A stretch of 32,751 bases of DNA from Caldilineaceae bacterium. Lineage in GTDB: Bacteria > Chloroflexota > Anaerolineae > Caldilineales > Caldilineaceae. The stretch covers positions 1 to 32,751 of the forward strand of contig JAPPAJ010000009.1 of the NCBI GenBank assembly GCA_026705565.1, in the 5' to 3' direction. The first letter of the stretch is position 1, and the number at the start of each line of letters is the position of its first letter. The position numbers were made by a program, and so were the translations under genes. This document shows positions 16,609 to 25,171 of this stretch, piece by piece. Below the pieces are notes generated by a model. The model saw only the letters and a program-made list of their open reading frames with translations. It had not been told where the DNA came from and made no database searches.

Positions 16609-17619
16609 TCAGTCCCCAAACACCCGTTGCAGCAGTCGGCGGGCCGCTGCGTGCGGCTCCCGCTCCCGGACAGCCACAGCCTCCACCGCGTCTTCCCATC
16701 CGGCCGCCTCGAGCATGGCCCGACGCCGGGCCTGCCAGCCCTGATCCACAAGCAGGTTTAGCAAACGCGCCGCGCGTCGGCGCTCCGCGTCCCCCCGGAC
16801 TCCGGACGCACACAGCCAGTCGCGATGTTCGGCGATTCGGTCCTGCAACTCATCGATACCGGTGCCGGCCAGGGCATCCGTCAGCAGGATCGGCTGTACC
16901 CATCCCCGCTCGGTGTCGTTGGCCTGTCCATGGAAGGCATGCGGAGCCAGGCCGGTCTCCATGCCCAGGGCCAGCGTCTGCCGAATCCGGGCTGCCGTCT
17001 GCGCACTGTCCGGGCGATCGGCCTTGTTCACCACCACAATGTCGCTGACTTCCAGCATGCCGGCCTTGAGGGCCTGCACATGGTCCCCCAGGCCCGGGGC
17101 TTCCACCTGTACCGTCGTGTCGGCCAAGTAGCGCACCTCGGTCTCCCCTTGGCCCGCGCCCACTGTCTCAATCAGAATCGGATCGTAGCCCGCCGCATCG
17201 AGGACCAGAGCCAGGTCCCAACAGGCCAGGCTGAGTCCGCCAGCCGTGCCGCGGGTCGCCACGCTGCGCACAAACACGTTGTCCGCCAGCGAAACATCCG
17301 TCATCCGAATCCGATCCCCCAGCAGGGCTCCGCCCGAGACAACGCTGGTTGGATCCACCGACAGGACTGCCACGGGTTGGACAGCGCCATATTGTTCGAC
17401 CAGCCTGCCAATCAGCGTGGACTTGCCCGCGCCGGGCGGTCCAGAGATCCCCACCAGCTGGGCCCGTCCCGCATGGGGCAACAGGACTCCCAGCAGCGTC
17501 TCGAAACCGTTCCCCCGTCGCTCCACCCAAGTCAGGGCACGCGCCAGCGAACGCATGTCGCCGTCCCGCAGGCGCTCCGCCAAGTGTTCCGGGCTCATCG
17601 GCCCGGCCGGGGCCGTCAT
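16609..17619 (-). CDS. meaB: MeaB/ArgK-type GTPase, chaperone for B12-dependent mutase
   Basis: A 336-residue G3E-type GTPase. The P-loop is [17 protein letters not shown] (GKS near residue 66), followed by the family motif [29 protein letters not shown] and VVNKADRP as the guanine-specificity motif. MeaB proteins guard and reload adenosylcobalamin in methylmalonyl-CoA mutase and relatives. The ATG at 17619 overlaps the stop of the upstream B12-binding gene (ATGA), and their pairing strongly supports the assignment. The mutase catalytic subunit is not in the window. The C-terminal 60 residues are helical and Arg-rich, as in the family dimerisation region. Confidence 0.92.
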   Translation of the reverse strand: MTAPAGPMSPEHLAERLRDGDMRSLARALTWVERRGNGFETLLGVLLPHAGRAQLVGISGPPGAGKSTLIGRLVEQYGAVQPVAVLSVDPTSVVSGGALLGDRIRMTDVSLADNVFVRSVATRGTAGGLSLACWDLALVLDAAGYDPILIETVGAGQGETEVRYLADTTVQVEAPGLGDHVQALKAGMLEVSDIVVVNKADRPDSAQTAARIRQTLALGMETGLAPHAFHGQANDTERGWVQPILLTDALAGTGIDELQDRIAEHRDWLCASGVRGDAERRRAARLLNLLVDQGWQARRRAMLEAAGWEDAVEAVAVREREPHAAARRLLQRVFGD

Positions 17620-18023
17620 TCGTCGCAGCCCAGCGCCGCCAGAATCCAATCCGCCGTTTCCCCGATGGTGGTACCGGGCCCGAAAATCTCGGCCACCCCC
17701 GCGGCCCGCATGGCGGGCCGGTCCGCCTCCGGAATGATGCCCCCCAGCAACACCGGCACATCCGCCTGGCCCTGTTCCCGCAACAGATTGATCACCCTGG
17801 GCACAAGCGTGTTGTGGGCACCGCTCAGGATCGAGATGGCCAGCAGGTCCACATCCTCCTGCAGGGCGGCCCGCGCCACCATCGCGGGTGTCTGCCGAAT
17901 GCCCGTGTAGATAACCTCGAAGCCCCGGTCCCGCAAACCCCTGGCAATGACCTTGGCCCCCCGATCATGGCCGTCCAAACCCAGCTTGGCCACCAGGATG
18001 CGGAAGGGGGTCGACCCACTCAT
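17616..18023 (-). CDS. Stand-alone B12-binding subunit of a methylmalonyl-CoA mutase-type enzyme
   Basis: A 135-residue cobalamin-binding domain. The signature D-x-H-x-x-G is at residues 17-22 (LDGHDRG), followed by [11 protein letters not shown] and [11 protein letters not shown], which line the nucleotide tail in mutase C-terminal domains. It corresponds to the small separate subunit found in split mutases. The start at 18023 is set by the fold and by an ATGA overlap with the preceding pncC stop; it also overlaps meaB by four bases. Its catalytic partner must be encoded elsewhere. Confidence 0.92.
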   Translation of the reverse strand: MSGSTPFRILVAKLGLDGHDRGAKVIARGLRDRGFEVIYTGIRQTPAMVARAALQEDVDLLAISILSGAHNTLVPRVINLLREQGQADVPVLLGGIIPEADRPAMRAAGVAEIFGPGTTIGETADWILAALGCDE

Positions 18024-18541
18024 TTGGCGCTCCTCCGGCTGGCCGCCCAAGCATCCAGCATCATCAGTGCCTCCCGGGCACTGAGTTCCTTGTTGCCCCT
18101 GCGATCGGAGGGCCACACCTTGCGCCGTCCCTCCTCGCATCCATCCGCTCCGGACAGGTGCAGGTGCACCAGGCCCACCGGCTTGTCCGGTGTTCCCCCG
18201 CCGGGACCCGCCACGCCCGTGATGGCCACCGCGACATCCACTTCGTACAGTTCCCTGGCACCGGCAGCCATGGCCGCCGCCACTTCGGCACTAACGGCAC
18301 CCTTGGCCTCCAGCAATCCGGCATCGACACCCAGGACCTTTTCCTTGGCCTCGTAGCTGTAGGTGACAGCAGCTCCCATAAAACTGGCGGAGCTGCCCGC
18401 GATCTCCGTCAGGAGATGACCGACCAGACCGCCCGTGCAGCTTTCCGCCGTGGCACAGGTCAGGCCCTGCGCGCCGTAGGCTGCGACAATCCGGGCCGCC
18501 AGTGCAACCAGTTCCTCGGTCATGGCTTCGCTGTGTTCCAT
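18020..18541 (-). CDS. pncC: Nicotinamide-nucleotide amidohydrolase PncC (CinA C-terminal domain)
   Basis: A 173-residue protein consisting of the CinA C-terminal domain alone. The active-site motif TAESCTGGL is at about residues 31-39, and the second conserved motif [18 protein letters not shown] is in the latter half. It deamidates NMN to nicotinic acid mononucleotide in the pyridine nucleotide cycle. ATG 18541 overlaps the rsmD stop (TGATG); ATG 18523 is an alternative. It is embedded in an overlapping operon with rsmD and the B12-binding gene. Confidence 0.9.
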   Translation of the reverse strand: MEHSEAMTEELVALAARIVAAYGAQGLTCATAESCTGGLVGHLLTEIAGSSASFMGAAVTYSYEAKEKVLGVDAGLLEAKGAVSAEVAAAMAAGARELYEVDVAVAITGVAGPGGGTPDKPVGLVHLHLSGADGCEEGRRKVWPSDRRGNKELSAREALMMLDAWAASRRSAK

Positions 18542-19119
18542 CAGGTGTCCCCCGTAGCCGGGCGCGGCCGGTAATAGCACAACATCACGCGTCCATAGCG
18601 GCGCTGATCAAATCGTTCCAGACGTTCCAGGGCCAACTCTCGGTCCTCCCCCGGATCGATTTGGACCACCGCCAAGCCGTCCGCGGTCAGGACACCCGCG
18701 GTTCGATCCACCAAGGCCAGGGCGGCGCTCCACATGTCCTTGAACTGCGGCGGGGCGATGAACACGAAGTCCCAGGCCTCGCCGATCCCCCCGGCGGCCG
18801 CGGCCTCGAGATAGGCAAAGCTGTCCTGGCGGATGATCTCCATGCGCTCCAGGAAGCCGCAGGCGGCGCCGTTGGCCCGAATCGTGGCCACGGCAAGGGC
18901 GCCGCGGTCCACGAAAGTCGCATGCCGGGCTCCGCGGCTGAGCGCCTCGAGGCCGACCGAGCCGGTGCCGCCGAACAAGTCCAGGACCCGACGACCCGGT
19001 ATCCAGTCGTGCAACTTTCCGAAGAGGGCCTCCCGCGCCCGATCCGTGATCGGGCGCGTGCCTTCGCCCGGCACGTCCTTGAGTCTGCGGCCGCGGGCTT
19101 CGCCGGCGATGATGCGCAT
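18541..19119 (-). CDS. rsmD: 16S rRNA (guanine966-N2)-methyltransferase RsmD-like, motif IV variant
   Basis: A 192-residue SAM-dependent methyltransferase. The N-terminal [13 protein letters not shown] and [16 protein letters not shown] are diagnostic of RsmD, and the SAM site is [15 protein letters not shown] (residues 46-60). Motif IV, normally (D/N)PPY/F in base N-methyltransferases, reads IAPPQF at residues 121-126, so the usual acidic/amide residue and aromatic are replaced. The start at 19119 matches the family N terminus; the frame runs on upstream only over recN. It starts 5 bp after the recN stop. Confidence 0.88.
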   Translation of the reverse strand: MRIIAGEARGRRLKDVPGEGTRPITDRAREALFGKLHDWIPGRRVLDLFGGTGSVGLEALSRGARHATFVDRGALAVATIRANGAACGFLERMEIIRQDSFAYLEAAAAGGIGEAWDFVFIAPPQFKDMWSAALALVDRTAGVLTADGLAVVQIDPGEDRELALERLERFDQRRYGRVMLCYYRPRPATGDT

Positions 19120-19124
19120 CCCCA

Positions 19125-20900
19125 CTACGACTCGTTGACGGAGAACAGATCGCGCTGCCCGTTGTCGGACTGGACGGGCACCTCGGGTGCGATTCCCATC
19201 ATCGCATGGGCCTGCCCCAGAATCTCCGCCACCGATTGGCGTCCGGATGCCGTGAACGTGCCCTGCATCGCGGCCAGTTCCACCAGCCGATCGGCCGGTC
19301 CCAGCATCTCGACCTCGGTGAGGGTGCGTTCGACGCCCCCTTCCCTGTGAATGGCCTTGCGCACTCCGAAGTGGGCATCGCCGAAGGCGGCCAGTTGCGG
19401 CAAGTGCGTGACGCACAGGACCTGATGACCGGATCCGTCGCCGTCGTCGACGCCATGGGGATGGGCCAGTTGCCAGAGCTTGCTGCCCACCACCAGCCCC
19501 ATGCGGCCGCCAATGCCCTGATCGATTTCATCGAAGACCAGCGTGGGCGCTCCGTCCACCGCGGCCAGCGCGCACTTGAGGGCCAGCATCAGCCGGGAGG
19601 TTTCGCCGCCCGATGCCACTTCCACCAACGGCTTGACCGGTTCCCCGGGATTGGTGCCGACCAGAAACGACACCGCGTCGATGCCGGTGCGATGCAGGCG
19701 CACCCGACTGCCGTCCGGCAGGGGCAGACCATCCGCCGCCTCTTCCTGTTCCAGCAGCACGTCAAACCGCGGCTCCTTGGCGAACAGATGCGCCAGTTCC
19801 TCCTCGGTGTGCCGGGCCAGGGCCCTCCCGGCCGCCTGCCGCGCCTCGCTCAACGCCTGGCAGGCAACGGCTAGGTCCTGCAGGAGTTCCGCCTCCTCGG
19901 CTTCCAGCCGCTCCGTCAGTCCATCCTGATCCTCCAGGCCGGCCAGTTCCGCGGCCGCCTTGGCACCCCATTCGATGACTTCCTCCACCGTCGGTCCGTA
20001 CTTGCGCTGCAACTGGTCCAGGTGCGCCAAGCGCTCTTCGACCTCGGCCAGCCTCTGGGGATTGACCTCCACCAAATCGAGATAGCGCCCCAGACTCCGC
20101 CCCGCGTCGCTGCACAGTTCCATGGCCTCCCGCAGGTTCGCCGCCAGTTCGGCCTGGGAGGAATCCGCCGCCACCAGGCGGTCGAGGGCCGCCTGCACCA
20201 GACCCAGCTGGGACAGGAGGTCGGGGATTTCCTGGTCGCCTTCCTCAAGGCGCATGCGGGCCTCCGCGGCCAGGGTGCGCAGGCTTTCGGCGTCGGCCAG
20301 GCGGCGCTGTTCGGTCTCCAGCGCCTCAACCTCGCCTGGAACCAGCCCGGCCGCCTCAATCTCTCCGATCTGGAACTGCAGCATGTCGATCCGCTGCATC
20401 ACGGTCCGGGCATCCATGCGCGAACTCGCCAGCCGGCGCCGAACCTCCTGCAGGCGATCATGCATCCCGGCCACCGCCTCCCGTTCCGGTGCCAGATCGC
20501 CGTAGCGATCCAGCATGTCCACATGCGCATCAGGATTCAGAAGGCGCAAGTGGTCCGTCTGTCCGTGGATTTCGATCTGCTCCTGCATCACGGTCCGCAG
20601 CCGCTCACGGGTTACCACCTCACCGTCAAGCCGACAGACACTGCGGCCGGAGTTGCGCACCATGCGTTCCAGAACATGGGTGGCACCGGCCGTGTCCACG
20701 GTGGCGGTGACGCTGGCCTCGGTCTCGCCGGCCCGGATCAACGAAGCGGATGCCTTCCCGCCCAGCAACAGATCGAGGGAGTCCAGAATGATGGACTTTC
20801 CGGCCCCGGTTTCGCCGGTCAGGATGTTGAGGCCCGGGGTAAACTCCAGCACCAGGTCATTGATGATGGCCAGGTTGCGGATGTGCAGGGAGCGAAGCAC
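19125..20900 (-). CDS. recN: DNA repair protein RecN
   Basis: A 591-residue SMC-like ATPase that acts in double-strand break repair. Walker A is TGETGAGKS (residues 28-36) in the expected N-terminal context (LHIRNLAIINDLVLEF). A long Glu/Leu/Arg-rich coiled coil occupies the middle, with the ABC signature VASGGETSRLMLALK and Walker B TLVFDEIDQGIGGR near the C terminus. The start is GTG at 20900, directly before the first strand. It heads a minus-strand operon with rsmD, pncC, the B12-binding gene and meaB, and is divergent from tatA. No canonical LexA-like site is evident by eye. Confidence 0.95.
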   Translation of the reverse strand: MLRSLHIRNLAIINDLVLEFTPGLNILTGETGAGKSIILDSLDLLLGGKASASLIRAGETEASVTATVDTAGATHVLERMVRNSGRSVCRLDGEVVTRERLRTVMQEQIEIHGQTDHLRLLNPDAHVDMLDRYGDLAPEREAVAGMHDRLQEVRRRLASSRMDARTVMQRIDMLQFQIGEIEAAGLVPGEVEALETEQRRLADAESLRTLAAEARMRLEEGDQEIPDLLSQLGLVQAALDRLVAADSSQAELAANLREAMELCSDAGRSLGRYLDLVEVNPQRLAEVEERLAHLDQLQRKYGPTVEEVIEWGAKAAAELAGLEDQDGLTERLEAEEAELLQDLAVACQALSEARQAAGRALARHTEEELAHLFAKEPRFDVLLEQEEAADGLPLPDGSRVRLHRTGIDAVSFLVGTNPGEPVKPLVEVASGGETSRLMLALKCALAAVDGAPTLVFDEIDQGIGGRMGLVVGSKLWQLAHPHGVDDGDGSGHQVLCVTHLPQLAAFGDAHFGVRKAIHREGGVERTLTEVEMLGPADRLVELAAMQGTFTASGRQSVAEILGQAHAMMGIAPEVPVQSDNGQRDLFSVNES

Positions 20901-21037
20901 TGCGCCGTCGCGGAAAGGTGGACACGGTTCGGAGTCGAGGCGGTGGCCGGACCGTCAAGGACCCGAGTCAAAGGGGAGTCTACAGGAATTCGCGGCATCT
21001 GCGGCGCACGGTCCGGGCACCTGCCGGGCGGACTCCT

Positions 21038-21066
21038 TTGCAGTGCCCGGTCCAAACCCCTATAAT
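21038..21066 (+). promoter_or_regulatory. Sigma70-type promoter for tatA-secG
   Basis: A perfect TATAAT (21061-21066) lies 17 bp after TTGCAG (21038-21043). Transcription would begin near 21073, 40 bases before the tatA ATG. Confidence 0.65.
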
Positions 21067-21113
21067 GGCCCGCTGACTCAGAGTGCATCCGTTCGACCGG
21101 CGGCGAGGCCAAC

Positions 21114-21359
21114 ATGCCCAATCTAGGCCCCTTGGAACTGGGAATCATCCTGGTGATTGTGATCATGATCTTTGGTGTTGGTCGGCTGCCCGAAGTGGGC
21201 GGCGCGGTCGGCAAGACCATCAAGGAGTTCCGGCGCAACATGGGGGGCTCCGACGACAAGAAGGAAGCGAACCTGTTGGAGGACGACGAGGACAACTTCG
21301 AAGACGACGCGGACGGCGAAGTCGCCCGCGAAGAGAAAGCCAGTTCCTCCTCCGCCTGA
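21114..21359 (+). CDS. tatA: Twin-arginine translocase subunit TatA/TatE
   Basis: An 81-residue protein with the TatA layout: one N-terminal membrane helix ([16 protein letters not shown]), the hinge [10 protein letters not shown], an amphipathic helix ([13 protein letters not shown]) and a very acidic C-terminal tail ending in Ser-rich sequence. TatA forms the pore through which folded proteins with RR signal peptides pass; the sugar-binding lipoprotein at 1678 is a plausible client. GAGG eight bases upstream is the ribosome binding site. tatC is not in the window. Confidence 0.93.
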   Translation: MPNLGPLELGIILVIVIMIFGVGRLPEVGGAVGKTIKEFRRNMGGSDDKKEANLLEDDEDNFEDDADGEVAREEKASSSSA

Positions 21360-21403
21360 CGCACGGCCCGGTCCGCATCCGAGTATTGTCCTGAGGTTCC
21401 ATC

Positions 21404-21637
21404 GTGGTACTGCTTGACTTCATGCTGGTGGCGATTGTCGTGCTGGCCGTCGCCCTGGTCGCCATCATCCTGGTTCAGGCCCAGGATGCCGGGCTGGGCA
21501 GCATGTTCGGCGGGGATTCCTCCATCTACCGCACACGCCGGGGCCTGGAAAAGGTGGTCTTCAACGTGACCATTGCCCTGGCCACCAGCTTCATGCTGTT
21601 GAGCCTTCTTACGGTCATTCTGCAGAACCGCCTTTAG
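21404..21637 (+). CDS. secG: Preprotein translocase subunit SecG
   Basis: A 77-residue protein with two membrane helices separated by the conserved SecG loop (VQAQDAGLGSMFGGDSS...RGLEK). It is the accessory subunit of the SecYEG channel. The start is GTG at 21404, directly before the first helix. It follows tatA by 44 bp, so both protein-export genes likely share the TATAAT promoter. Confidence 0.92.
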   Translation: MVLLDFMLVAIVVLAVALVAIILVQAQDAGLGSMFGGDSSIYRTRRGLEKVVFNVTIALATSFMLLSLLTVILQNRL

Positions 21638-21673
21638 ATTTCCGGACCGGTGCGGCCGGTCCCGACCCGATCC

Positions 21674-23362
21674 ATGCAAGAACCGCTCGCCGAGCCTGCG
21701 GTGCGGGGGTGGATCACCGCCGTGATCCTGGGCGGCTTCCTTGTGTTGACCGCCACGTTTGGCCGGCAGGCGGCGGAGGCGTCCACGACCATCCTGCCCA
21801 ACTACGGCGGTGTGTACCGGGAAGGCGTCGTAGGGACGCCCCTGCACCTGAATCCCGTCCTGTGCAGCCTCAACGCAATTGACCGGACGGTGTGCCGACA
21901 GCTGTTCCGGGGCCTGATGAAGTTCGACTCCCGGGGTGCCGTGGTGCCGGATCTGGCCGTGGCGCACGAGGTGTCGGAGGACGGCCTGGTCCATACCCTG
22001 CGCATGCGTCCGGACGTGTTCTGGCACGACGGCCTCAGGGTCACCGCCCAGGATGCGGTCTACACCTTCGAGGTGCTGCGCGACCCGGACTTCCCCGGGG
22101 ATCCCTCCCTCGCCAACGCCGCCCGTCTGGCCTCCGTCAGGGCCACCGATTCGTTTACGGTCCAGTTCCGCCTGGAGCAGCCGTTCACCCCCTTCCTGAA
22201 CCTGTTGACAGTGGGGCTGCTGCCCTTCCACATCCACTCCAATGTTGCGGTGGCCGACATGATGGAGTACATGGATCAACTGCCGGTGGTGGGCAACGGC
22301 CCCATGCAACTGGAGCGCGCGGAGGACGAATTCCTGCGCCTGGTGCCCAGCCGGTTTCAGGACAAGTCCGTGCCGTACATTCCGGTTCTGGAATTCAGGT
22401 ACCACGCAAGCACGGCGAATCTGTTTCAGGCCTTCCTCGACGGGCAGCTGGAAGGGCTGTCAGCCGGAGTGACCGAAAACCTTGAACTGTTGCCCAACAG
22501 ACAGGAGATGCAGGTGTTTGCCTCCGCCCAGCCCAGTCTGGTCATGGTGCTGTTCAACCTGCGCTCCGAGACCGTGCCTGCGCTGGCCGAACTGCAGGTC
22601 AGAAAGGCGCTCCTGCATGCCGTCAACCGCGAAGCCGTGGTCAATTCGACCGACTTGGCCTGGGGAACGCCGGCCGACTCGCCAATCCCGGCCGGCCACT
22701 GGGCCTACAAGGAAGGCCTAACGCAATATCCGTACGATCCGGTGCGGGCCCTGGAGTTGTTTGGCGATTCGGGCTGGCGCGACCGCGATTTGGACGGGAT
22801 GCTCGACCGGGATGGGATTCCATTGACCCTGTCGCTTGCGGTAAGCGACGACAGGGCCTTGCGTGCCTACGCCGAAACCATCGCCGCGTACTGGCGCGAC
22901 CTGGGGATTGGCGTGGACCTCGTCGTGCTGCCCTTTGTCCGTTTGCTGGCGGAGCAGTTGGACAACCACAGCTTTGATGCAGCCCTGGTGCAGGTTTCCG
23001 GCCTGGAAGGCGACCCCGACCCCTTCCGGTTCTGGCACAGTTCGCAGACGGCTCCCAGCCAACTGAACTATGGTGGCTGGTCAAACCCCTACGCGGACGG
23101 CCTGATGGAACGCTCCCGCATTGAACTGGACGCCGAGGCGCGGCGCTACCTCCTCCATCGCTTTCAGGATGTCTTCCTGGCCGACCTGCCGGCCCTGCCC
23201 ATCAGTTCGCCGATCTATGCCTACGGCGTGCACGGACGCGTCCGCAACGTCCAGGTCGGCCAGCTCAACAGCCCGGCGGAACGACTGGACACCTTTGCGA
23301 ACTGGTTCATCGCGACCACGCGCGTGACGATCTGGGAGGATGCGGCCGGCTTCCCGCCCTGA
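21674..23362 (+). CDS. ABC transporter substrate-binding protein, family 5 (peptide/nickel type)
   Basis: A 562-residue exported protein. A signal-type hydrophobic segment (GWITAVILGGFLVLTATFG) ends near an A-x-A-like region with no lipobox Cys, so it may be secreted or stay anchored by that segment. The mature part shows the family 5 pattern: GGVYREGVVGTPLHLNPV, RQLFRGLMKFD, LVHTLRMRPDVFWHDG, and ALLHAVNREAVV. OppA/DppA-like proteins bind oligopeptides, nickel or other small ligands. No permease or ATPase adjoins it. ATG 21674 is used; GTG 21650 would add 8 residues. It lies 36 bp after secG. Confidence 0.88.
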   Translation: MQEPLAEPAVRGWITAVILGGFLVLTATFGRQAAEASTTILPNYGGVYREGVVGTPLHLNPVLCSLNAIDRTVCRQLFRGLMKFDSRGAVVPDLAVAHEVSEDGLVHTLRMRPDVFWHDGLRVTAQDAVYTFEVLRDPDFPGDPSLANAARLASVRATDSFTVQFRLEQPFTPFLNLLTVGLLPFHIHSNVAVADMMEYMDQLPVVGNGPMQLERAEDEFLRLVPSRFQDKSVPYIPVLEFRYHASTANLFQAFLDGQLEGLSAGVTENLELLPNRQEMQVFASAQPSLVMVLFNLRSETVPALAELQVRKALLHAVNREAVVNSTDLAWGTPADSPIPAGHWAYKEGLTQYPYDPVRALELFGDSGWRDRDLDGMLDRDGIPLTLSLAVSDDRALRAYAETIAAYWRDLGIGVDLVVLPFVRLLAEQLDNHSFDAALVQVSGLEGDPDPFRFWHSSQTAPSQLNYGGWSNPYADGLMERSRIELDAEARRYLLHRFQDVFLADLPALPISSPIYAYGVHGRVRNVQVGQLNSPAERLDTFANWFIATTRVTIWEDAAGFPP

Positions 23363-23514
23363 CCGGTGCCGGGAACGCAGGACCATCGGCGGAAGGTGCG
23401 AGACTCAACCCCGGCACCCGTGTCTGCGCTACAATGACATCCGTGCAGCACTCGGCAAGCATGTGCTTTGCAGCCGTTTCCCAATCCGCCCCGACAAGGC
23501 CCAGGAGAACTCCG

Positions 23515-23910
23515 ATGTCCATCCATTCGCGTCTGGCTCTGGCAGCCATTCTGACTGTGCTGATCGGTGTGTTGGCAGCCTGTGGCCCAACCGGGATCAT
23601 CATTCCGGAGCGTCCACCGGAAGAGGGAATGATGGCCGACATGGACAAGGAAATGGACGCAGACATGGACGTGTCTGAAGAAGGGATGGACGACGGCATG
23701 ATGGGTTGCACCGTCACCGTGATCGACGACGGTACGCGCTACCGGCGCGGTCCAAGCAGGGATGAAGGCGCGCTGGGCATGCTGGCCGCCGGCACGACCC
23801 TCAAACGGGTCGGGGTGTCCGCATCGGCGGATGGCGTGTGGTTCGAAGTGGAGTACGCGGAAGGCCAGACTGCCTTTGTCCACAACTCCGTCGTGAACTC
23901 GAACTGCTAG
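23515..23910 (+). CDS. SH3b-domain lipoprotein with Met/acid-rich linker
   Basis: A 131-residue lipoprotein: signal peptide with lipobox LAAC (Cys23), then a linker of about 30 residues extremely rich in Met, Asp and Glu (GMMADMDKEMDADMDVSEEG), then a bacterial SH3 domain (CTVTVIDDGTRYRRGPSRDEGALGMLAAG...VWFEVEYAEGQTAFVHNSVV). SH3b domains often bind peptidoglycan. The linker has closely spaced Met residues like those of copper-binding Met-motif proteins; metal binding is speculation. AGGAG lies nine bases before ATG 23515; earlier in-frame ATGs have no such site. A TACAAT at 23430-23435 could be a private -10. A strong terminator follows at 23984. Confidence 0.8.
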   Translation: MSIHSRLALAAILTVLIGVLAACGPTGIIIPERPPEEGMMADMDKEMDADMDVSEEGMDDGMMGCTVTVIDDGTRYRRGPSRDEGALGMLAAGTTLKRVGVSASADGVWFEVEYAEGQTAFVHNSVVNSNC

Positions 23911-24217
23911 GACCAGGACGTTCGCGTCGCACACGCACAAGGGCGGTTCCGTCCCGAAAGCATCCCGGATCGCAAAACAATCGCAGGGAAGGCGCACTTC
24001 GGTGCGCCTTCCTTGTCCTGCAGGGGTTCAACGAAAACGCCGGGCGGCAGATGAACACGCCACCCACAGGGGAGTGCTTTCGCGGAACATGCCTTCCTGC
24101 TTGTCCCCAACATCCTGTACCCGGCGGCGGGCGGTACCAGGTCAATGGACCTTGGTCGGCAGCATCCGGCGGGACGGGAACCCGGGCACGCGCCATGCGG
24201 CGAGTCCGGCTGCCTGC
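23911..24217. other. 307-bp convergent intergenic stretch
   Basis: Apart from the terminator at 23984-24015, I see no gene, RNA or repeat here. Confidence 0.5.
23984..24015 (+). terminator. Strong hairpin with TTCG tetraloop
   Basis: GGAAGGCGCAC pairs with GTGCGCCTTCC around a TTCG loop; with outer pairs the stem reaches 14 bp. The plus side is followed by TTGTCC, and the minus side by a TTTT-containing stretch, so it could stop both convergent genes (SH3b lipoprotein and DM13 protein). Confidence 0.7.
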
Positions 24218-24901
24218 CTACATGAGATTGGCCACGCTGAACACCACCTTGAACGGCCGGCACCAGATCACCACCGACTTGATCGCCGACAGATCCACAT
24301 CGTCCGGAATCTCGTAGTTCTGGTTGCCAACGTTGCCCTTGAGAATGCCCAGGTCAACGTAGTCCCCCACGTCGCCGAAGGTGGTTGCTTCCGTCCCGGT
24401 TGTCAACAGCACGTGCAGTTCGGGTCCGTTGGTGGACTTGAAGTCCTCCAGGCGCAGGACGCGGGACCCGTCCGACAGCTGGTAGATGGCCGCCGTGCCC
24501 TCGGCGGCGTGAATTGGATCGATGCGGCCGAACTCGCCCATGCCCAGAAGCATGTTCTCCGGCACCATCTCCGGCATCGGCTCCTCCGCAACTTCGGCGT
24601 CCGGCATCAGGACGGCCTCCGTCGTTTCCTTGACCATGGCCGGTTCGATGGCCTCGTCCTCCGCCATCGCCATGAGACCGTCCTTCATCTCGTCCGGCAG
24701 GGAGTTGTAGGCGGCCTTCTGCTCCTCGGTCATGTCGTCGAACGGAAACGCCTCGTCCACCACGTCGGTTTGGAAGAACGTCCACGGTTCGAATATGGCT
24801 GCGCCTCCCGCCAGAATCACTACCCCAAGAACGATGACGACATAGACAAGAGTACGGGACATGACGGTGCGCCTGAGTTTGTTGACAACGTTCGTCGACA
24901 T
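24218..24901 (-). CDS. DM13-domain membrane-anchored protein
   Basis: A 227-residue protein with one N-terminal signal anchor (LVYVVIVLGVVILAGGAAIF), an acidic Met-rich linker (about residues 50-110, with AMAEDEAIEPAM and EEPMPEMVPENMLLGMG), and a C-terminal DM13 domain: GSRVLRLEDFKSTNGPELHV, YVDLGILKGNVGNQNYEIP and VVIWCRPFKVVFSVANL with the single conserved Cys. DM13 domains are proposed to take part in extracytoplasmic redox or electron transfer, based on that Cys; this is not proven for bacteria. ATG 24901 has an AGGT ribosome binding site; ATG 24862 is a credible alternative, since a CATAAT -10-like element overlaps the first start. A stand-alone gene, divergent from tRNA-Leu. Confidence 0.8.
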   Translation of the reverse strand: MSTNVVNKLRRTVMSRTLVYVVIVLGVVILAGGAAIFEPWTFFQTDVVDEAFPFDDMTEEQKAAYNSLPDEMKDGLMAMAEDEAIEPAMVKETTEAVLMPDAEVAEEPMPEMVPENMLLGMGEFGRIDPIHAAEGTAAIYQLSDGSRVLRLEDFKSTNGPELHVLLTTGTEATTFGDVGDYVDLGILKGNVGNQNYEIPDDVDLSAIKSVVIWCRPFKVVFSVANLM

Positions 24902-24935
24902 TATGGTACCTGCCGCGACCGCGGAAACCCGGATG

Positions 24936-24965
24936 TTGACAGTTTTGCGGCATCGCCATTAACAT
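24936..24965 (+). promoter_or_regulatory. Promoter of tRNA-Leu
   Basis: A perfect TTGACA (24936-24941), an 18-bp spacer and TAACAT (24960-24965). The start of transcription would be near 24972, 11 bases before the tRNA. Confidence 0.6.
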
Positions 24966-24982
24966 TCCCCTTCGCAGGTTGC

Positions 24983-25067
24983 GCCGCAGTGGCGGAATTT
25001 GGCAGACGCGCTACATTCAGGATGTAGTGAGCTTACGCTCATGGGGGTTCAAGTCCCTCCTGCGGCA
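24983..25067 (+). tRNA. tRNA-Leu (anticodon CAG)
   Basis: Acceptor GCCGCAG pairs with CTGCGGC. The anticodon stem CTACA/TGTAG holds the loop TTCAGGA with CAG at 25018-25020. A long variable arm (TGAGC-TTA-GCTCA region) marks a class II tRNA, and the T loop is TTCAAGT. The 3' CCA is not encoded (A followed by CCT). Confidence 0.95.
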
Positions 25068-25171
25068 CCTGCATCCCCTGGCTTTCCCTCTCCGACGGCA
25101 TGGTACGATTCGTGCCGTCGCCCGCCGCCGCTGTTTTCTCCTGCTTTGTTTCCGTCGGCCGGGCGGTTCGC

